Shown here in pieces: positions 1 to 9,300 of a DNA stretch of 64,000 nucleotides (the first letter of the stretch is position 1; the number at the start of each line of letters is the position of its first letter). The translations under genes and the position numbers were made by a program. The notes under the pieces are model-generated. The model searched no databases. It was not told where the DNA came from and saw only the letters and a program-made list of their open reading frames with translations. Source of the stretch: Nitrospira sp. ST-bin5 (lineage in GTDB: Bacteria > Nitrospirota > Nitrospiria > Nitrospirales > Nitrospiraceae); contig MSXN01000004.1 of the NCBI GenBank assembly GCA_002083555.1, positions 62,001-126,000 of the forward strand, in the 5' to 3' direction.

Positions 1-523
1 CCAGCACCTTCATCAGATGCTTCACCGAGGGCGCGTGCGGCATGAGCCGCTGGCGATACTCGCTGAGGGTGATGACCGAGAGTTCGAAGTTGATCCGGCC
101 GGGATATTGCGCGACGAGCTGATGGATCTTCGGCACATGCACGAAGCCGACAGTGAAAAACTGGATGCTCTTGTCCGTGTACTTCAGAAAATCCTCGACC
201 CACTCCATTGCCTTGGGATGGAGAAAGAGATCGGTCCATTCCATGAACTCGTTCCCGCCCAGGCACCAGAACTGCTTCGGGTCCGTCGGCTTCTTGCTGA
301 TGTAGTCGAGGATGTATTTCCAGTCTTCGTCGGACGTCTTCGGCGGGTCGAGCGTTTCGCGGTAGGAGTGGTCCAGCTCATAGCAGAACTCGCACTTCAC
401 CGGGCAATCGCGCCCGAGACTCAGCGGGATCTTCCCCGCGTCCATCTCACGGCGCAACACATCGCGATAATCGTTCTTGGTGAAGATCGGAGCGGCCTGG
501 AGCATCGGAATGGGCGTTGGCAT
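1..523 (-). CDS. Radical SAM protein, partial (C-terminus beyond window)
   Basis: An open frame runs leftward from an ATG at 521-523 and leaves the window without a stop, so only about 174 N-terminal residues are visible. Residues 40-47 read CPVKCEFC, the CX3CX2C motif that binds the radical SAM [4Fe-4S] cluster, followed by a conserved YE pair. No cobalamin-binding domain precedes the cluster motif, unlike the two radical SAM genes to the right. The substrate is not identifiable. It is third in a row of minus-strand radical SAM genes, but a small plus-strand gene separates it from them, so it is probably transcribed separately. The family call is firm; the function is unknown. Confidence 0.85.
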   Translation of the reverse strand, partial: MPTPIPMLQAAPIFTKNDYRDVLRREMDAGKIPLSLGRDCPVKCEFCYELDHSYRETLDPPKTSDEDWKYILDYISKKPTDPKQFWCLGGNEFMEWTDLFLHPKAMEWVEDFLKYTDKSIQFFTVGFVHVPKIHQLVAQYPGRINFELSVITLSEYRQRLMPHAPSVKHLMKVL

Positions 524-557
524 TGATTGACGACCTTGCTCCGGTTACAGTATCAGT

Positions 558-824
558 ATGACAGACGAGACAATCCCCGAAGAAATCGCCCGCGCGCTGG
601 AGGTGCTGGGCCTCGCACTTCCCGTCACCACCGAGGATCTTGAACGGGCCAAGCGCGTGCAGCTCTATACCTGGAACCCCGCCCGCTATTCGAACCTGAC
701 GAACAACCCCAAGAAGTACATGGAAGCCTACAAGAAGGCCGAGGAGATGACCAAGCTCGTCGAAGCTTCGTATGCCCTCCTCACCGCCGTCCTCGTGCCG
801 GACGAAGATCCCCGTTCCTCGTGA
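558..824 (+). CDS. Small J-domain-like protein lacking HPD
   Basis: This 88-residue protein has the layout of a DnaJ J-domain: an LGL segment near residue 19, a helix ending in AKRVQLYTW, a loop, then a charged helix ending in EASYALL, which matches the usual INEAYEVL end of helix III. The loop that should carry His-Pro-Asp reads NPAR instead. A J-domain without HPD should not stimulate DnaK, so it may act as an adaptor or compete with true J-proteins (inference). It lies between two minus-strand radical SAM genes and its stop codon is inside an inverted repeat. The similarity was judged by eye; a plain helical hypothetical protein is the alternative. Confidence 0.6.
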   Translation: MTDETIPEEIARALEVLGLALPVTTEDLERAKRVQLYTWNPARYSNLTNNPKKYMEAYKKAEEMTKLVEASYALLTAVLVPDEDPRSS

Positions 825-893
825 AGCGTATTTCGTATCTCGCAATACCGTTGCTCATATCTCGTCACTCATAGCTCGCGAGATACGCTTCAC
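821..893. repeat. Inverted repeat between convergent genes
   Basis: GTGAAGCGTAT (821-831) is repeated in reverse complement at 883-893. The left arm contains the stop codon of the 88-residue gene and the right arm lies just past the stop of the convergent radical SAM gene. There is no T-tract, so a classical intrinsic terminator is unlikely, but the hairpin could mark the 3' ends of both transcripts. Confidence 0.6.
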
Positions 894-917
894 GATTCAC
901 GCACGACGCGCTATCCC
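880..917. repeat. Dispersed intergenic repeat, copy 1
   Basis: The stretch starting GAGATACGCTTCACGATTCA matches 24247-24286 over about 38 bases with a handful of differences and the same order of sub-motifs, ending in CGACGCGCTATC here and CGACGCACTATC there. Both copies lie next to the 3' end of a minus-strand gene. It resembles a short dispersed repeat family; its function is unknown. Confidence 0.6.
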
Positions 918-2869
918 ACACCGTGGGAAACCACGCGACTCATCCCCTCTTTGCCGTCTTCTCCTTCGTTCATCGACACCGGCCATGTGACCAATCCTGA
1001 GACCGCATCCGACGCTGTCGTCTGCGTCTGCTTCGCATAGATCTGCGGCAGCTTGTTCGTGCCGAATTTGGAGATGTAGAGGAACACGTGCTCGCGGGAG
1101 TTCACCCGCACCGCCCAGGGCTGGAAATCGTTCTTGTAGAACTCTTCGCACATCTGCATCGCGTCGAGGCAGGACAGGGTGCTCGGCTCGTTCAACGTGT
1201 AGTAGTAGTCCAGCGGCAGGTCGTACTCCTCCTGCTTGTGGATCGTAATGCCGAACTTTTCCGGATTGCGCACCATCGGCGTGTGCCGGTAGGCCACGAA
1301 GTAGAAAAGTTCGACGGAATGAATCACCGGCTGGTTGTCGATGACGAACTGCCGCGTCTCCAGCGCCTCGTCCTTCGTCTCGCCGGGGAAGCCGTAGAAG
1401 GCCATCACATGGTTCCAGATCCCGGCCTTCGAAGCCTGGTGGAGATTGTTCTGGATCACGCTCTTCTTCGCATGCTTGTCCATGAGGTTCAGTACGCGCT
1501 CGTTCGCCGACTCCATGCCGTAATAGAGGGTGCAGCAGCCGGCCTTCGCCGCGAGATCCCAGATGGCCTGATCCTGTAACGTCTCTTCAAACCGGATGAG
1601 CGTCGTCCACTTGATCCCGACATTCTGCTCCACCAGCAGCTGCGACACTTTTTTGAAGAGCGCAGGCGGATAGGATTCGTCGCTAAAGAGGAAGTGCTTG
1701 CAGTTGTATTTATCGCGCAGCGCCGTCACCTGCTCGATCACGTGCTGCGCCGTCATTCCGCGATATTGATCGAAGTAGCCCTGTCCGTGGTCGCAGAACG
1801 TGCAGCGGCCCCAGTAGCAACCGCGCGTCGCGAGATAGGGAATGATCCGCTCCGGGACAAAATAGTGATCCAGCGGCAGGCCGTCGAAATCCGGCAGCGG
1901 CAGGGCCGCCGTCTTCTCCGTATAGACTTCCTTGCTCTGCTTCACCCCGTCGGCATGGCGATACATGAGATTCGGCACCGACTCCATTGCCCGCTGGCCG
2001 TTCAGCGCCTCGATGTACCAGAGCAGCGCATGTTCGCCTTCGTAGAGGATCGCCGCGTCGAACACCTCGGTGAAGAACCGCTCATGGTTCGGCAGCTCTT
2101 CCTGCAACCGCGTGATGACATTCCCCCCGACCACCACCTTGATGTGCGGGAAGGTCTCCTTGATCATCTTGCAGAAGGTCAGGCCAGCCAGCAGCTGCAT
2201 CTGCGTGCCGATCGACACGCCGACCACCTCCGGCTTCTCTTTGCTCACGGAGGGCAGCACCAGCTGATTGCAGATGTCGCGGTAGACGTTCACCTGCTCG
2301 TCGTCGAGACAGGCGAAGACTTCTTTTGAGACGCCCGGGCGATAGCCCAGGTTGCTTTCCATCGGATAGAAGACGAGCGAGGCCGGATAATAGGCGGCGG
2401 AGATATACTGCATCGCCTCACGGAACGTATTGAGCGCCAACTCCAGTTTCTCGGCTTCGTAAAACCGTTCGCCGCGCACGACCAGCTTGGCATCTTCCGC
2501 CCGCTCGGCCAGGTCAAACACATCCACCGCATAGGCCTGCTCGACCACGGCTTTCTGATCCGCCTCGCGATCCGTGAGCGTCCCGGCCTTTTCCTTGTCC
2601 TGCAGCGGCTTGAGCTGCATGCCGAGCCGGGCCTTCACCCAGATCAGGAACTCCATCGTGAAGAAGTGGTCGTACATCTCGATGTTGATGTCGCGCTGCA
2701 CGACCGTATGCCCGGCTTCCCGCAGCACCGCCGTCAGCGACGGCAGCGCCAGATAGGGCGCCGTCGGCACCCACTCGGGCGGAAACAGCAGCATCACCTT
2801 CGAGGTCTTCCGATCCTCTTTCTTGATCGGCGACAAACCGTCTATTTGGACGAGACCGGAGCTACTCAT
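911..2869 (-). CDS. B12-binding domain radical SAM protein (paralogue 1)
   Basis: This 652-residue protein pairs an N-terminal cobalamin-binding-type Rossmann region with a radical SAM core. Residues about 24-66 (VMLLFPPEW, LPSLTAVLREAGH) and 214-255 (VVGVSIG, KVVVGGN) fit the B12-binding fold, and no DxHxxG histidine motif is apparent. The cluster cysteines are C351, C356 and C359 in RGCYWGRCTFCDHG, so the spacing is CX4CX2C rather than the canonical CX3CX2C. The extension between residues 70 and 210 is helical and shared with the neighbour at 3091-4989. Members of this superfamily methylate or rearrange unactivated carbons, but the substrate cannot be told. The ATG at 2869 has a purine-rich GAAAGA upstream. 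Confidence 0.9.
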   Translation of the reverse strand: MSSSGLVQIDGLSPIKKEDRKTSKVMLLFPPEWVPTAPYLALPSLTAVLREAGHTVVQRDINIEMYDHFFTMEFLIWVKARLGMQLKPLQDKEKAGTLTDREADQKAVVEQAYAVDVFDLAERAEDAKLVVRGERFYEAEKLELALNTFREAMQYISAAYYPASLVFYPMESNLGYRPGVSKEVFACLDDEQVNVYRDICNQLVLPSVSKEKPEVVGVSIGTQMQLLAGLTFCKMIKETFPHIKVVVGGNVITRLQEELPNHERFFTEVFDAAILYEGEHALLWYIEALNGQRAMESVPNLMYRHADGVKQSKEVYTEKTAALPLPDFDGLPLDHYFVPERIIPYLATRGCYWGRCTFCDHGQGYFDQYRGMTAQHVIEQVTALRDKYNCKHFLFSDESYPPALFKKVSQLLVEQNVGIKWTTLIRFEETLQDQAIWDLAAKAGCCTLYYGMESANERVLNLMDKHAKKSVIQNNLHQASKAGIWNHVMAFYGFPGETKDEALETRQFVIDNQPVIHSVELFYFVAYRHTPMVRNPEKFGITIHKQEEYDLPLDYYYTLNEPSTLSCLDAMQMCEEFYKNDFQPWAVRVNSREHVFLYISKFGTNKLPQIYAKQTQTTASDAVSGLVTWPVSMNEGEDGKEGMSRVVSHGVG

Positions 2870-2920
2870 ATGTTCTTTCTATTTCCCTGCTCATCTCGCG
2901 TCACTGCCATTCTGCCCACT

Positions 2921-2988
2921 CCTTTGTAAGGAGGGGAAGGGGAGGTAGAGACCGAGCCTCTACCCCTCCTAGCCTCCCCTTACAAAGG
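2921..2988. repeat. Long imperfect palindrome
   Basis: About 30 bases at 2921-2950 (starting CCTTTGTAAGGAGGGG) are nearly complementary to 2958-2988 (ending CCCCTTACAAAGG), with a 7-base loop. GGAGGAATTTTT follows on the plus strand. Both flanking genes are on the minus strand, so it does not obviously terminate either, and a dispersed MITE-like palindrome is as likely as a terminator. Confidence 0.65.
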
Positions 2989-3054
2989 GGAGGAATTTTT
3001 GGACCAGCTCAACTCCCTCGTCGATCGCTTCTCGCCTTTGTCCCCTCTCCCGTC

Positions 3055-3075
3055 CCTCTCCCCACCGGGGAGAGG
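3055..3075. repeat. GC-rich hairpin after the radical SAM gene
   Basis: CCTCTCCCC, the loop ACC, then GGGGAGAGG form a perfect 9-bp stem. It lies 15 bases past the stop of the minus-strand gene at 3091-4989, where it could stabilise or end that transcript. Such CTCTCCCC/GGGGAGAG palindromes are also common dispersed elements in many GC-rich genomes. Confidence 0.55.
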
Positions 3076-3090
3076 CCAAGGTGAGGGGTC

Positions 3091-4989
3091 TCACATTTTC
3101 CCAGCCAATGTCGGCGTATGCCCCGCAATCTTAGCGGCTTGATATTGCAGATCCCGCAACTTATCCAACCCGAACTTCGCGATATAAAGAAAAATATATT
3201 CCCTGATGTACAGCCGCAGATCCCAGCCAGCGTAATGGTTCTGTTCGAATTGCTGAAACACCCGCTCAGCCTCTTCGATGCTCATGCCGTTCTTCACCGT
3301 GTAGTAGTAGTCGAGCGCCAGGTCCCATTCGGGGTTCTTGTAGGCCGTCACGCCCCACTTCTCCGGATGCTTCGCCACCGGGTTATGCCGGCCCAGGTCG
3401 AACGTGCCGAACCCCAGCGAATGCACATAGTCTTTGTTCTGCTCCAGGAACTCCACCGACGACCAGGCCTCTTCCTTCGTCTCGCCGGGAAAGCCGAAGA
3501 AGCCCATGCAGTGGTTCCAGATACCGGCCTCCGCCGTGCGCTTGAGATGCTCGGTCATGATGGCGGTCGTCGTGGCCTTGTCCATCAGCTTCAACACCCG
3601 CTCGTTCCCCGACTCATAGCCGAAATGGAGATACTTGCAGCCCGACTCCTTCGCATCCTGCCAGACTTGATCCTCCAGCAGACTCTTCTCAAACCGCATG
3701 TGCGTCGTCCAGACAATGTCCATCTTCGTATCGATCAGGCCGCGCGCCAGCTTGCGGAACAAAGCCGGCGGGTACGACTCGTCGGTGAAATGGAAATGCT
3801 TGGCTCCGTACTTGTCGCGGAGGTGCCGGATCTCCCCGAGGATGTCCTGAATCTTCTTGCTCCGGTACCCGGCGGTATAGCCCTCGCCATGGTCGCAGAA
3901 CTCGCAGCGGCCCCAGTAGCAGCCGCGCGTCGCCAGATAGGGCAGGATCTTCGTCGGGACGAAATACTTCTCCAGCGGCAGCCCGTCGAAATCCGGCGGC
4001 GGCAGCGCATGCATGTCTTCCGCAAAACTCGTCTCCGAGGTATGGACTCCGGTCTCGTCTTTGTAGATCGTATTCGGCACGTCGGCCAGGCTCCGCTTCG
4101 CCCCTACCGCCGAGACGAGTTGGACAAAAGCCGTCTCCCCTTCATAGACCACGGCGCTGTCGAAGTATTGGAACAGCGGCGACTGCGGCAGCACATCGCG
4201 CAGGCGCGTCACCGTATTGCCGCCGATCGTCACATGGATATGGGGGAAGTGCTGCTTGATGAGGGCACAGAAGGTCATGGTGGAGAACATCTGCTGCTGC
4301 AGGACGATCGAGATGCCGATCACATCCGGCTGCTCCGCCTCGATCGCCGGCTTCACCAGATGCTCGAATACATCGCGGTAGATATTCACCTGGGTATCGT
4401 TCACTGCGTCGATGACTTCGGAGGAAACGAAGACCTTATAGGACAGATCCGTCTCCATCGGCGGCATGCAGATCCGCGCCGGGGCATAGACCATGGAAAT
4501 GACAGCAGTCACTTCGCGGAACACTTGAATAGCCCACTCTAACTGGTCGATTTCGTAGAAGACTTCTCCGCGGATAATCGCCTTCGCCTTCTCCGCTTTC
4601 TTGATCAATTCATCGATCCGCTGCCTGGTCACATCGCAGAGCGCCAGCTGCAAATCCATTTCGTTGGCGTCCAGATCGCGCTTCTTGGAGAGCTTGCGAA
4701 GCCGGTCGAGTTGTTGCGGCACCCGGCGCAGGACTTTCTTGAGGAAGTCCTCGCTGAAGTACCAGTCCCACATTTCGAGGTTGATGTCTTTTTGGATAAC
4801 GGTATGGCCGGCCTGACGGAGGACGGCGGTGAGGGAAGGAAGGCTTAAATAGGGTTCGGAGGGAAACCAGTCCGGCGGGAAGATCAGCATGACCTTCATC
4901 TTCCGCCCGCTGGAAGCTTCGAAACTCTGACGATTCAATAAGATGAGTTCTTTGGAAGCGCGTTCACCCTTGGAATACTCAATTTTCAT
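3091..4989 (-). CDS. B12-binding domain radical SAM protein (paralogue 2)
   Basis: This 632-residue protein is colinear with the product of 911-2869: a cobalamin-binding-type N-terminus (VMLIFPPDW, LPSLTAVLRQAGH; ISIVLQQQM, VTIGGN), a shared helical insert, and a radical SAM core with C357, C362 and C365 in RGCYWGRCEFCDHG, again CX4CX2C. Sharing this spacing argues for tandem duplication and a dedicated subfamily. The ATG at 4989 has GAAGGA about 10 bases upstream. The two genes are 221 bases apart with palindromes between, so co-transcription is uncertain. They may act on related substrates or together (inference). Confidence 0.9.
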   Translation of the reverse strand: MKIEYSKGERASKELILLNRQSFEASSGRKMKVMLIFPPDWFPSEPYLSLPSLTAVLRQAGHTVIQKDINLEMWDWYFSEDFLKKVLRRVPQQLDRLRKLSKKRDLDANEMDLQLALCDVTRQRIDELIKKAEKAKAIIRGEVFYEIDQLEWAIQVFREVTAVISMVYAPARICMPPMETDLSYKVFVSSEVIDAVNDTQVNIYRDVFEHLVKPAIEAEQPDVIGISIVLQQQMFSTMTFCALIKQHFPHIHVTIGGNTVTRLRDVLPQSPLFQYFDSAVVYEGETAFVQLVSAVGAKRSLADVPNTIYKDETGVHTSETSFAEDMHALPPPDFDGLPLEKYFVPTKILPYLATRGCYWGRCEFCDHGEGYTAGYRSKKIQDILGEIRHLRDKYGAKHFHFTDESYPPALFRKLARGLIDTKMDIVWTTHMRFEKSLLEDQVWQDAKESGCKYLHFGYESGNERVLKLMDKATTTAIMTEHLKRTAEAGIWNHCMGFFGFPGETKEEAWSSVEFLEQNKDYVHSLGFGTFDLGRHNPVAKHPEKWGVTAYKNPEWDLALDYYYTVKNGMSIEEAERVFQQFEQNHYAGWDLRLYIREYIFLYIAKFGLDKLRDLQYQAAKIAGHTPTLAGKM

Positions 4990-5116
4990 CGAACTCTGGT
5001 CCTTCTTCTGCCCGGCCGAGAAGAGACAGAAATAGTCAGAAAGCCAACGGGTTACAACGGAAACGTATTGTACGGGGGAGAAAGATTGAGATGCAAGAGC
5101 GGGGGACGGAGCGGCC

Positions 5117-5190
5117 AGATAGTCCTTTGTGCTCGCTGAGGCCCCACGGTGTAGCAGTGGTCCCTCAATGCGCGCAGTGAAGGACTATCT
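5117..5190. repeat. Imperfect palindromic element
   Basis: AGATAGTCCTT at 5117-5127 is matched in reverse complement by AAGGACTATCT at 5180-5190. The interior is partly self-complementary (GCTGAGG against CCCTCA; CCCCAC against GTGG). The roughly 74-bp unit with terminal inverted repeats and no coding potential resembles a non-autonomous palindromic element. Confidence 0.5.
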
Positions 5191-5294
5191 GCCCACTCCT
5201 TCAGAGAGAGAGGGAGAGGGAGGAAATGAAATGACTGGCATCACAAGGCCCTCGTTCGAAGGCCGCAATAGAAGCAACCTGAGCGCCCCTAAGA

Positions 5295-5474
5295 TTAGGG
5301 ATTGGCCAACATCTTCAGGATGCGTTTTGCGAGGTGTTCGTTGACTTCAGCGTGGCGTGGAACAGGCTGTGAAACCTTGGTGGTGGGATTGTGATACCAA
5401 TCGTGCTTTCCACCATGACGGACGAGCACACAGCCGTTGGATTCAAGCTGTCGAATGAGATCTTTGCGCTTCAC
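5295..5474 (-). CDS. hicA: HicA-type mRNA interferase toxin (GTG start)
   Basis: Translated from a GTG at 5472-5474, this 59-residue protein shows the HicA double-stranded-RNA-binding-like fold: an N-terminal KRKDLIRQLESNGC segment, RHGGKHDWY with the catalytic-type histidine in its GGKH context, then PVPRHAEVNEHLAKRILK. HicA toxins cleave mRNA and stop translation until neutralised by HicB. The start overlaps the stop of the upstream hicB-like gene as GTGA, implying translational coupling. The order antitoxin then toxin is reversed relative to the classical hicAB arrangement. The family call is strong. Confidence 0.88.
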   Translation of the reverse strand: MKRKDLIRQLESNGCVLVRHGGKHDWYHNPTTKVSQPVPRHAEVNEHLAKRILKMLANP

Positions 5475-5671
5475 CGAAGTGTCAGCTCAGCAAGCTTGCG
5501 CACTCCGGGAATTTCGCCGCTGGTGAGATCGCGGTACAAATCACGAAGGTGGGCTTGCAGATCTTCGAACGACTCCCCTTGCGTCCAGTAATCGGGGTAG
5601 TCCTGGAGGTAGCCGAGCCACTGCCCTTGATCCTGCCAATAAATATACTTGGTCGATTCCATAACGGGCAT
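5471..5671 (-). CDS. hicB: HicB-type antitoxin
   Basis: This 66-residue protein matches the HicB partial RNase-H-like fold: a first strand with YIYWQDQGQWLGYLQDYPDYWT, then GESFEDLQAHLRDLYRDL, the usual helix after a conserved GES/GET. No C-terminal DNA-binding domain follows, so it is a short HicB that may not bind its own operator strongly. It neutralises the HicA-like toxin encoded immediately downstream with a 4-base overlap. The pair marks the left end of an accessory region that continues with the SNF2-type helicase. Confidence 0.85.
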   Translation of the reverse strand: MPVMESTKYIYWQDQGQWLGYLQDYPDYWTQGESFEDLQAHLRDLYRDLTSGEIPGVRKLAELTLR

Positions 5672-5753
5672 TATAGCCGGACTCTAAAGCCCTGGGAAGT
5701 GGAGAGCGGGAAGAGGCAGCTTTAAACTTCAGATGAGCAATCGACGAAACCCA

Positions 5754-5875
5754 GGATGCTCAAAAAGTCTGTCCAGCAAGGCCGCAGCCGAGAGAAGCAC
5801 CGGAGGCATAGCCTCTTGGCTATGTTGAGGATGCGCGCGAGGTGAGAACGCCGCTGGCGGGCTTTTTCAGCATCC
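5754..5875. repeat. Dispersed 120-bp element, copy 1
   Basis: The 122-bp unit starts GGATGCTCAAAAAG and ends CTTTTTCAGCATCC, so its ends are inverted repeats. Its left part contains CCAGCAAGGCCGCAGCC and its right part CGCTGGCGGGC. The same blocks occur in the same relative order, in inverse orientation, at 50752-50867, with a divergent centre. It has no coding potential. Confidence 0.75.
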
Positions 5876-6342
5876 TGATTTGGAGGCCCGCTCGCCCTTC
5901 GACGACTCAATGCGCATGAAGGAGGCTCCTCGTCTATCGCACCGGCATTCCGGAGCCCGCCGAAGCTTTAGCAAAGGCGGGTGAAACACCCCAGAATGCC
6001 AAGGGGTTAGCTATAGGAGGACACATTGTAAGGGGGTGGGAGAATCAGATGCAAGCGGGGTTAGATGCATTGGGTTTCGCGAACTCAGTTAGTTCTCGTC
6101 TTCCTTACTGGCAAAATCTCGGCAGGTCTGCGCTCCTCCTGGTACGATCCACTCTTTCCGAGCGCACCCTTCTGGCATCTGAGAGCTATCCATTCCTATT
6201 GCATGGGACGGCCTATTGCAGACTTTTCCAAGCCCTAGCGGGAATCCCCCATCAGTATTGTTGATTTCGGAATCCTTTCAGCGTAGGAATTGATGCGATT
6301 CATCAGGTACGCAAAAGAGCTCCCAACACCGTTTCTGTCATT
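5876..6342. other. Intergenic, no supported gene
   Basis: About 470 bases lie between the dispersed repeat and the helicase gene. A 71-codon plus-strand frame at 6049-6264 lacks a convincing ribosome-binding site and any recognisable motif, so it is not called. The promoter of the helicase gene must lie here. Base composition shifts toward A/T approaching 6300. Confidence 0.5.
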
Positions 6343-9300
6343 ATGCCTGACGTTAACCTCCAGACTCGCGTACTTCATAAGGCGGCAACACCTCTCGAAT
6401 ACCACGTCTATAGGGCCGGACTTGAATGGGACTTGCTAGACCCCATAGTCATCGAGAAGCGCGACGATCTAAAGTCAGAATCGCGTTGGCGCGATCGTGT
6501 TAATCCATACCAGCACCAGGTCACAAATCTTATAACATTTTGCCGCCGTCTCCCTGTCACCTTACTCGCCGATGACGTTGGACTCGGAAAAACAATTAGT
6601 GCCGGGTTGATTGTTAGCGAACTCATTTCACGGTCGCGCCTTTCCAAATTCCTCGTTGTCTGTCCAAAGTTATTAGGTCCTCAGTGGCAAGAAGAACTCG
6701 CATCCAAATTTGGCATCCCCTCAACGATTGCGACAGGCCGAGAACTTATCCGTAAAGAGCCAGAAGAGCATGGCGCCATCATAACAACGTATAACTCCGC
6801 CCGCTTGTACCTGGACGAAATTCCACGCGACCGTTTCGAAATGCTCATTCTGGACGAGGCGCATAAGCTTAGAAATTTGTACGGGGTCGAATCTGCGCCA
6901 CAGGTTGCCAGACGCTTCCGGGCGGCGCTCCAAGAGCGCCGGTTTCGCTATGTCCTGATGTTAACGGCGACGCCGATACAAAATCGCCTCTGGGACCTTT
7001 ATTCGCTGGTCGACCTTTTAACAGTTGCGAGGGGACATCAAAATCCATTCGGCAGTGAGGGAATGTTTGCTCGCAAATTTATCGCTGACAGCCGTGAGAA
7101 AGCGCGCCAATTGAGGCTGGAAGCAAGAGAGGAGTTTCGGTCCATTGTTTATGGCTACATGTCTCGCATTCGGCGAGGAGACGCCAAACTGTACTTCCCT
7201 GACCGCAAGGTACACTTGCACAAGGTCAAACCAACCCCTGCAGAGCTTGAACTAATTCAAACGATTGCTAAGCCAATCCAAAAGCTAAATAGGCTGGCTC
7301 AAATTTCGATATTGCAGGCGCTCACGAGCAGCCCTGAAGCCCTTAAAACACAACTAGAGAACATGGCCCGAAACGGAACAGTTCCGCCAGAGCTGGCACA
7401 GGCAGTTAGTGCGCTCGTCACGCGAATGCCAGTTACCGCAAAGCTTCAGGGCTTAGGGGCTCTAATTGACAGACTGAAAGGTGAAAATCCAGAGCGTTGG
7501 CGACTAGTAGTCTTCACGGGGCGACGTGAGACTCAAACGACGATTCAAACCTTCTTGGAAAAGCATGGCTTAAAAGTCGGTATTATCAATGGATCATCTG
7601 GGCCTCGCAACCAGGAGACACTTGCTGGGTTTCGAAAGACACCGCCAGATTGCCACGTAATTGTTTCGACTGAAGCGGGCTCTGAAGGCATCAACCTTCA
7701 GGTCGCAAATGTATTGGTCAATTATGACTTACCTTGGAATCCAATGATCGTTGAGCAGCGGATCGGGCGAATCCAGCGCCTCGCCTCTGATCATGCCAGC
7801 GTCGCCATCTTTAACATCATATTAAGTGAGACATTTGAAGAATACATAGTCGGACGCCTCATGGAGAAACTTCAATTAGCTTCACACGCAATTGGAGACA
7901 TCGAGGCTCTCCTTGAAGCCTCAGGAATCGGCGAGGATGAAGAGGAAGGACCCTCTGGCTTCGATGAGAAAATCCGCCAACTCGTGATTGCCGCCCTTGC
8001 GGGAAAAGATATCGAGCAAGCGACTCGTCAGGCCGAGCAAAGTATTGAAGATGCAAAACAGACCTTGGCTCGAGAGAAAGAAAACATTAATTCACTCCTT
8101 GGTGGAATGGACGGTGCCGCCTACTCAGGCCCACGAGCCCCGAGGCTACCAGCGGTAACGCGATCAATGGAGCCACGTGAGTTCACAGTCGCGGCTTTTA
8201 AGGTGCTTGGCGCGCACGTCACTCAACTTGAAAACGGGCTGGTGCTTATTGAAGAGAATCGAGAACGTCAATACATCGGCTTTAATGATCAGTCCATTAA
8301 AGAAAACAGAGCCGTCTTGTACGGGCCGGGCACAGGTCCATTTCTCGATCTTGTTCATCGAGTCATAGGCTCTGGTCTGCATAATCTAGAGGACCTGGAT
8401 GCTCAACCAGCTGTCCGATGTAGTGAAATCTCTTCTGCTTGGCTTCGATCTTTCAATGCTTCGTTAACTGACACAGATATTCAGACTGTGAGCCAATGCT
8501 TTGATGGCAAAGCCATAGTTCGGATTCGGGCTACAGTCGCGCATGATAGTTACGAAAGACTTGTCGACGTCAGTTGTTCTGGGGCCGAGCACAAGACCCC
8601 ATTTGTGCGTAGAGGGTTCGACCCAATACCTCAGGTAATCCAATATCCAAGAGACATAGGGCTGAACCTGGAGAGTCTAGTAAGAGATGCTCAAAATGAT
8701 ATTGGCATTTCTGAATTCTGCCGCTTCTATTTGGAGCGGCGTGCAGAGGAAGTTCGAGCTGCGGGAGATGATCAGCGAAGTGCCAAGAAACTTGAAGATG
8801 ATTTTACCCCCAGACTAGAGATGAGCCTTGTCGCCCTGGCAGGGAAAGTCTATCGGCGAGTCGAGGTACAAGTTCGTTTTAAACTGGAAGGCGAGAAGGA
8901 ATATGGAAGTACACTTATTCTCGTCCCACATGATCCGACTCTAATCGATGCCCCTAAGCTTTGGACATGCGCCAAAAGCGGCCGTAAAGCTCCTCCCATA
9001 TGTTTTAAACAGTGTGAAATATCTGGCCAATCCGTGCTTGAAGACCTGCTTGTGCGATCCGACGTGTCTGGTAGATACGCCTTGTCCGAGTTCATGGTTG
9101 TTTGTGCATCAACAAATAGCCGGTTACTAAAGGATGAAGTGGAAGAATCAGCGGTTACGAGCCAACCAGTCGCCAAGTGGCTACTAAAAACTTCGTCCAT
9201 AAGCGGGAAGCGAGCGGAACCAGAACATTTTGGGAAGTGTGATTTTACAGGCGTAGAAGCACTTAAGTCTGAGCTCGCGATCAGTGAAAGCTCAGGCAAA

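Noticed and set aside
3118..4542. 474-codon plus-strand frame opposite the second radical SAM gene
   Set aside because: It mirrors the codon structure of the real minus-strand gene, has histidine/arginine-rich shadow composition, no family motif and no ribosome-binding site.
6049..6264. 71-codon plus-strand frame before the helicase
   Set aside because: No ribosome-binding site, no similarity and no supporting context.
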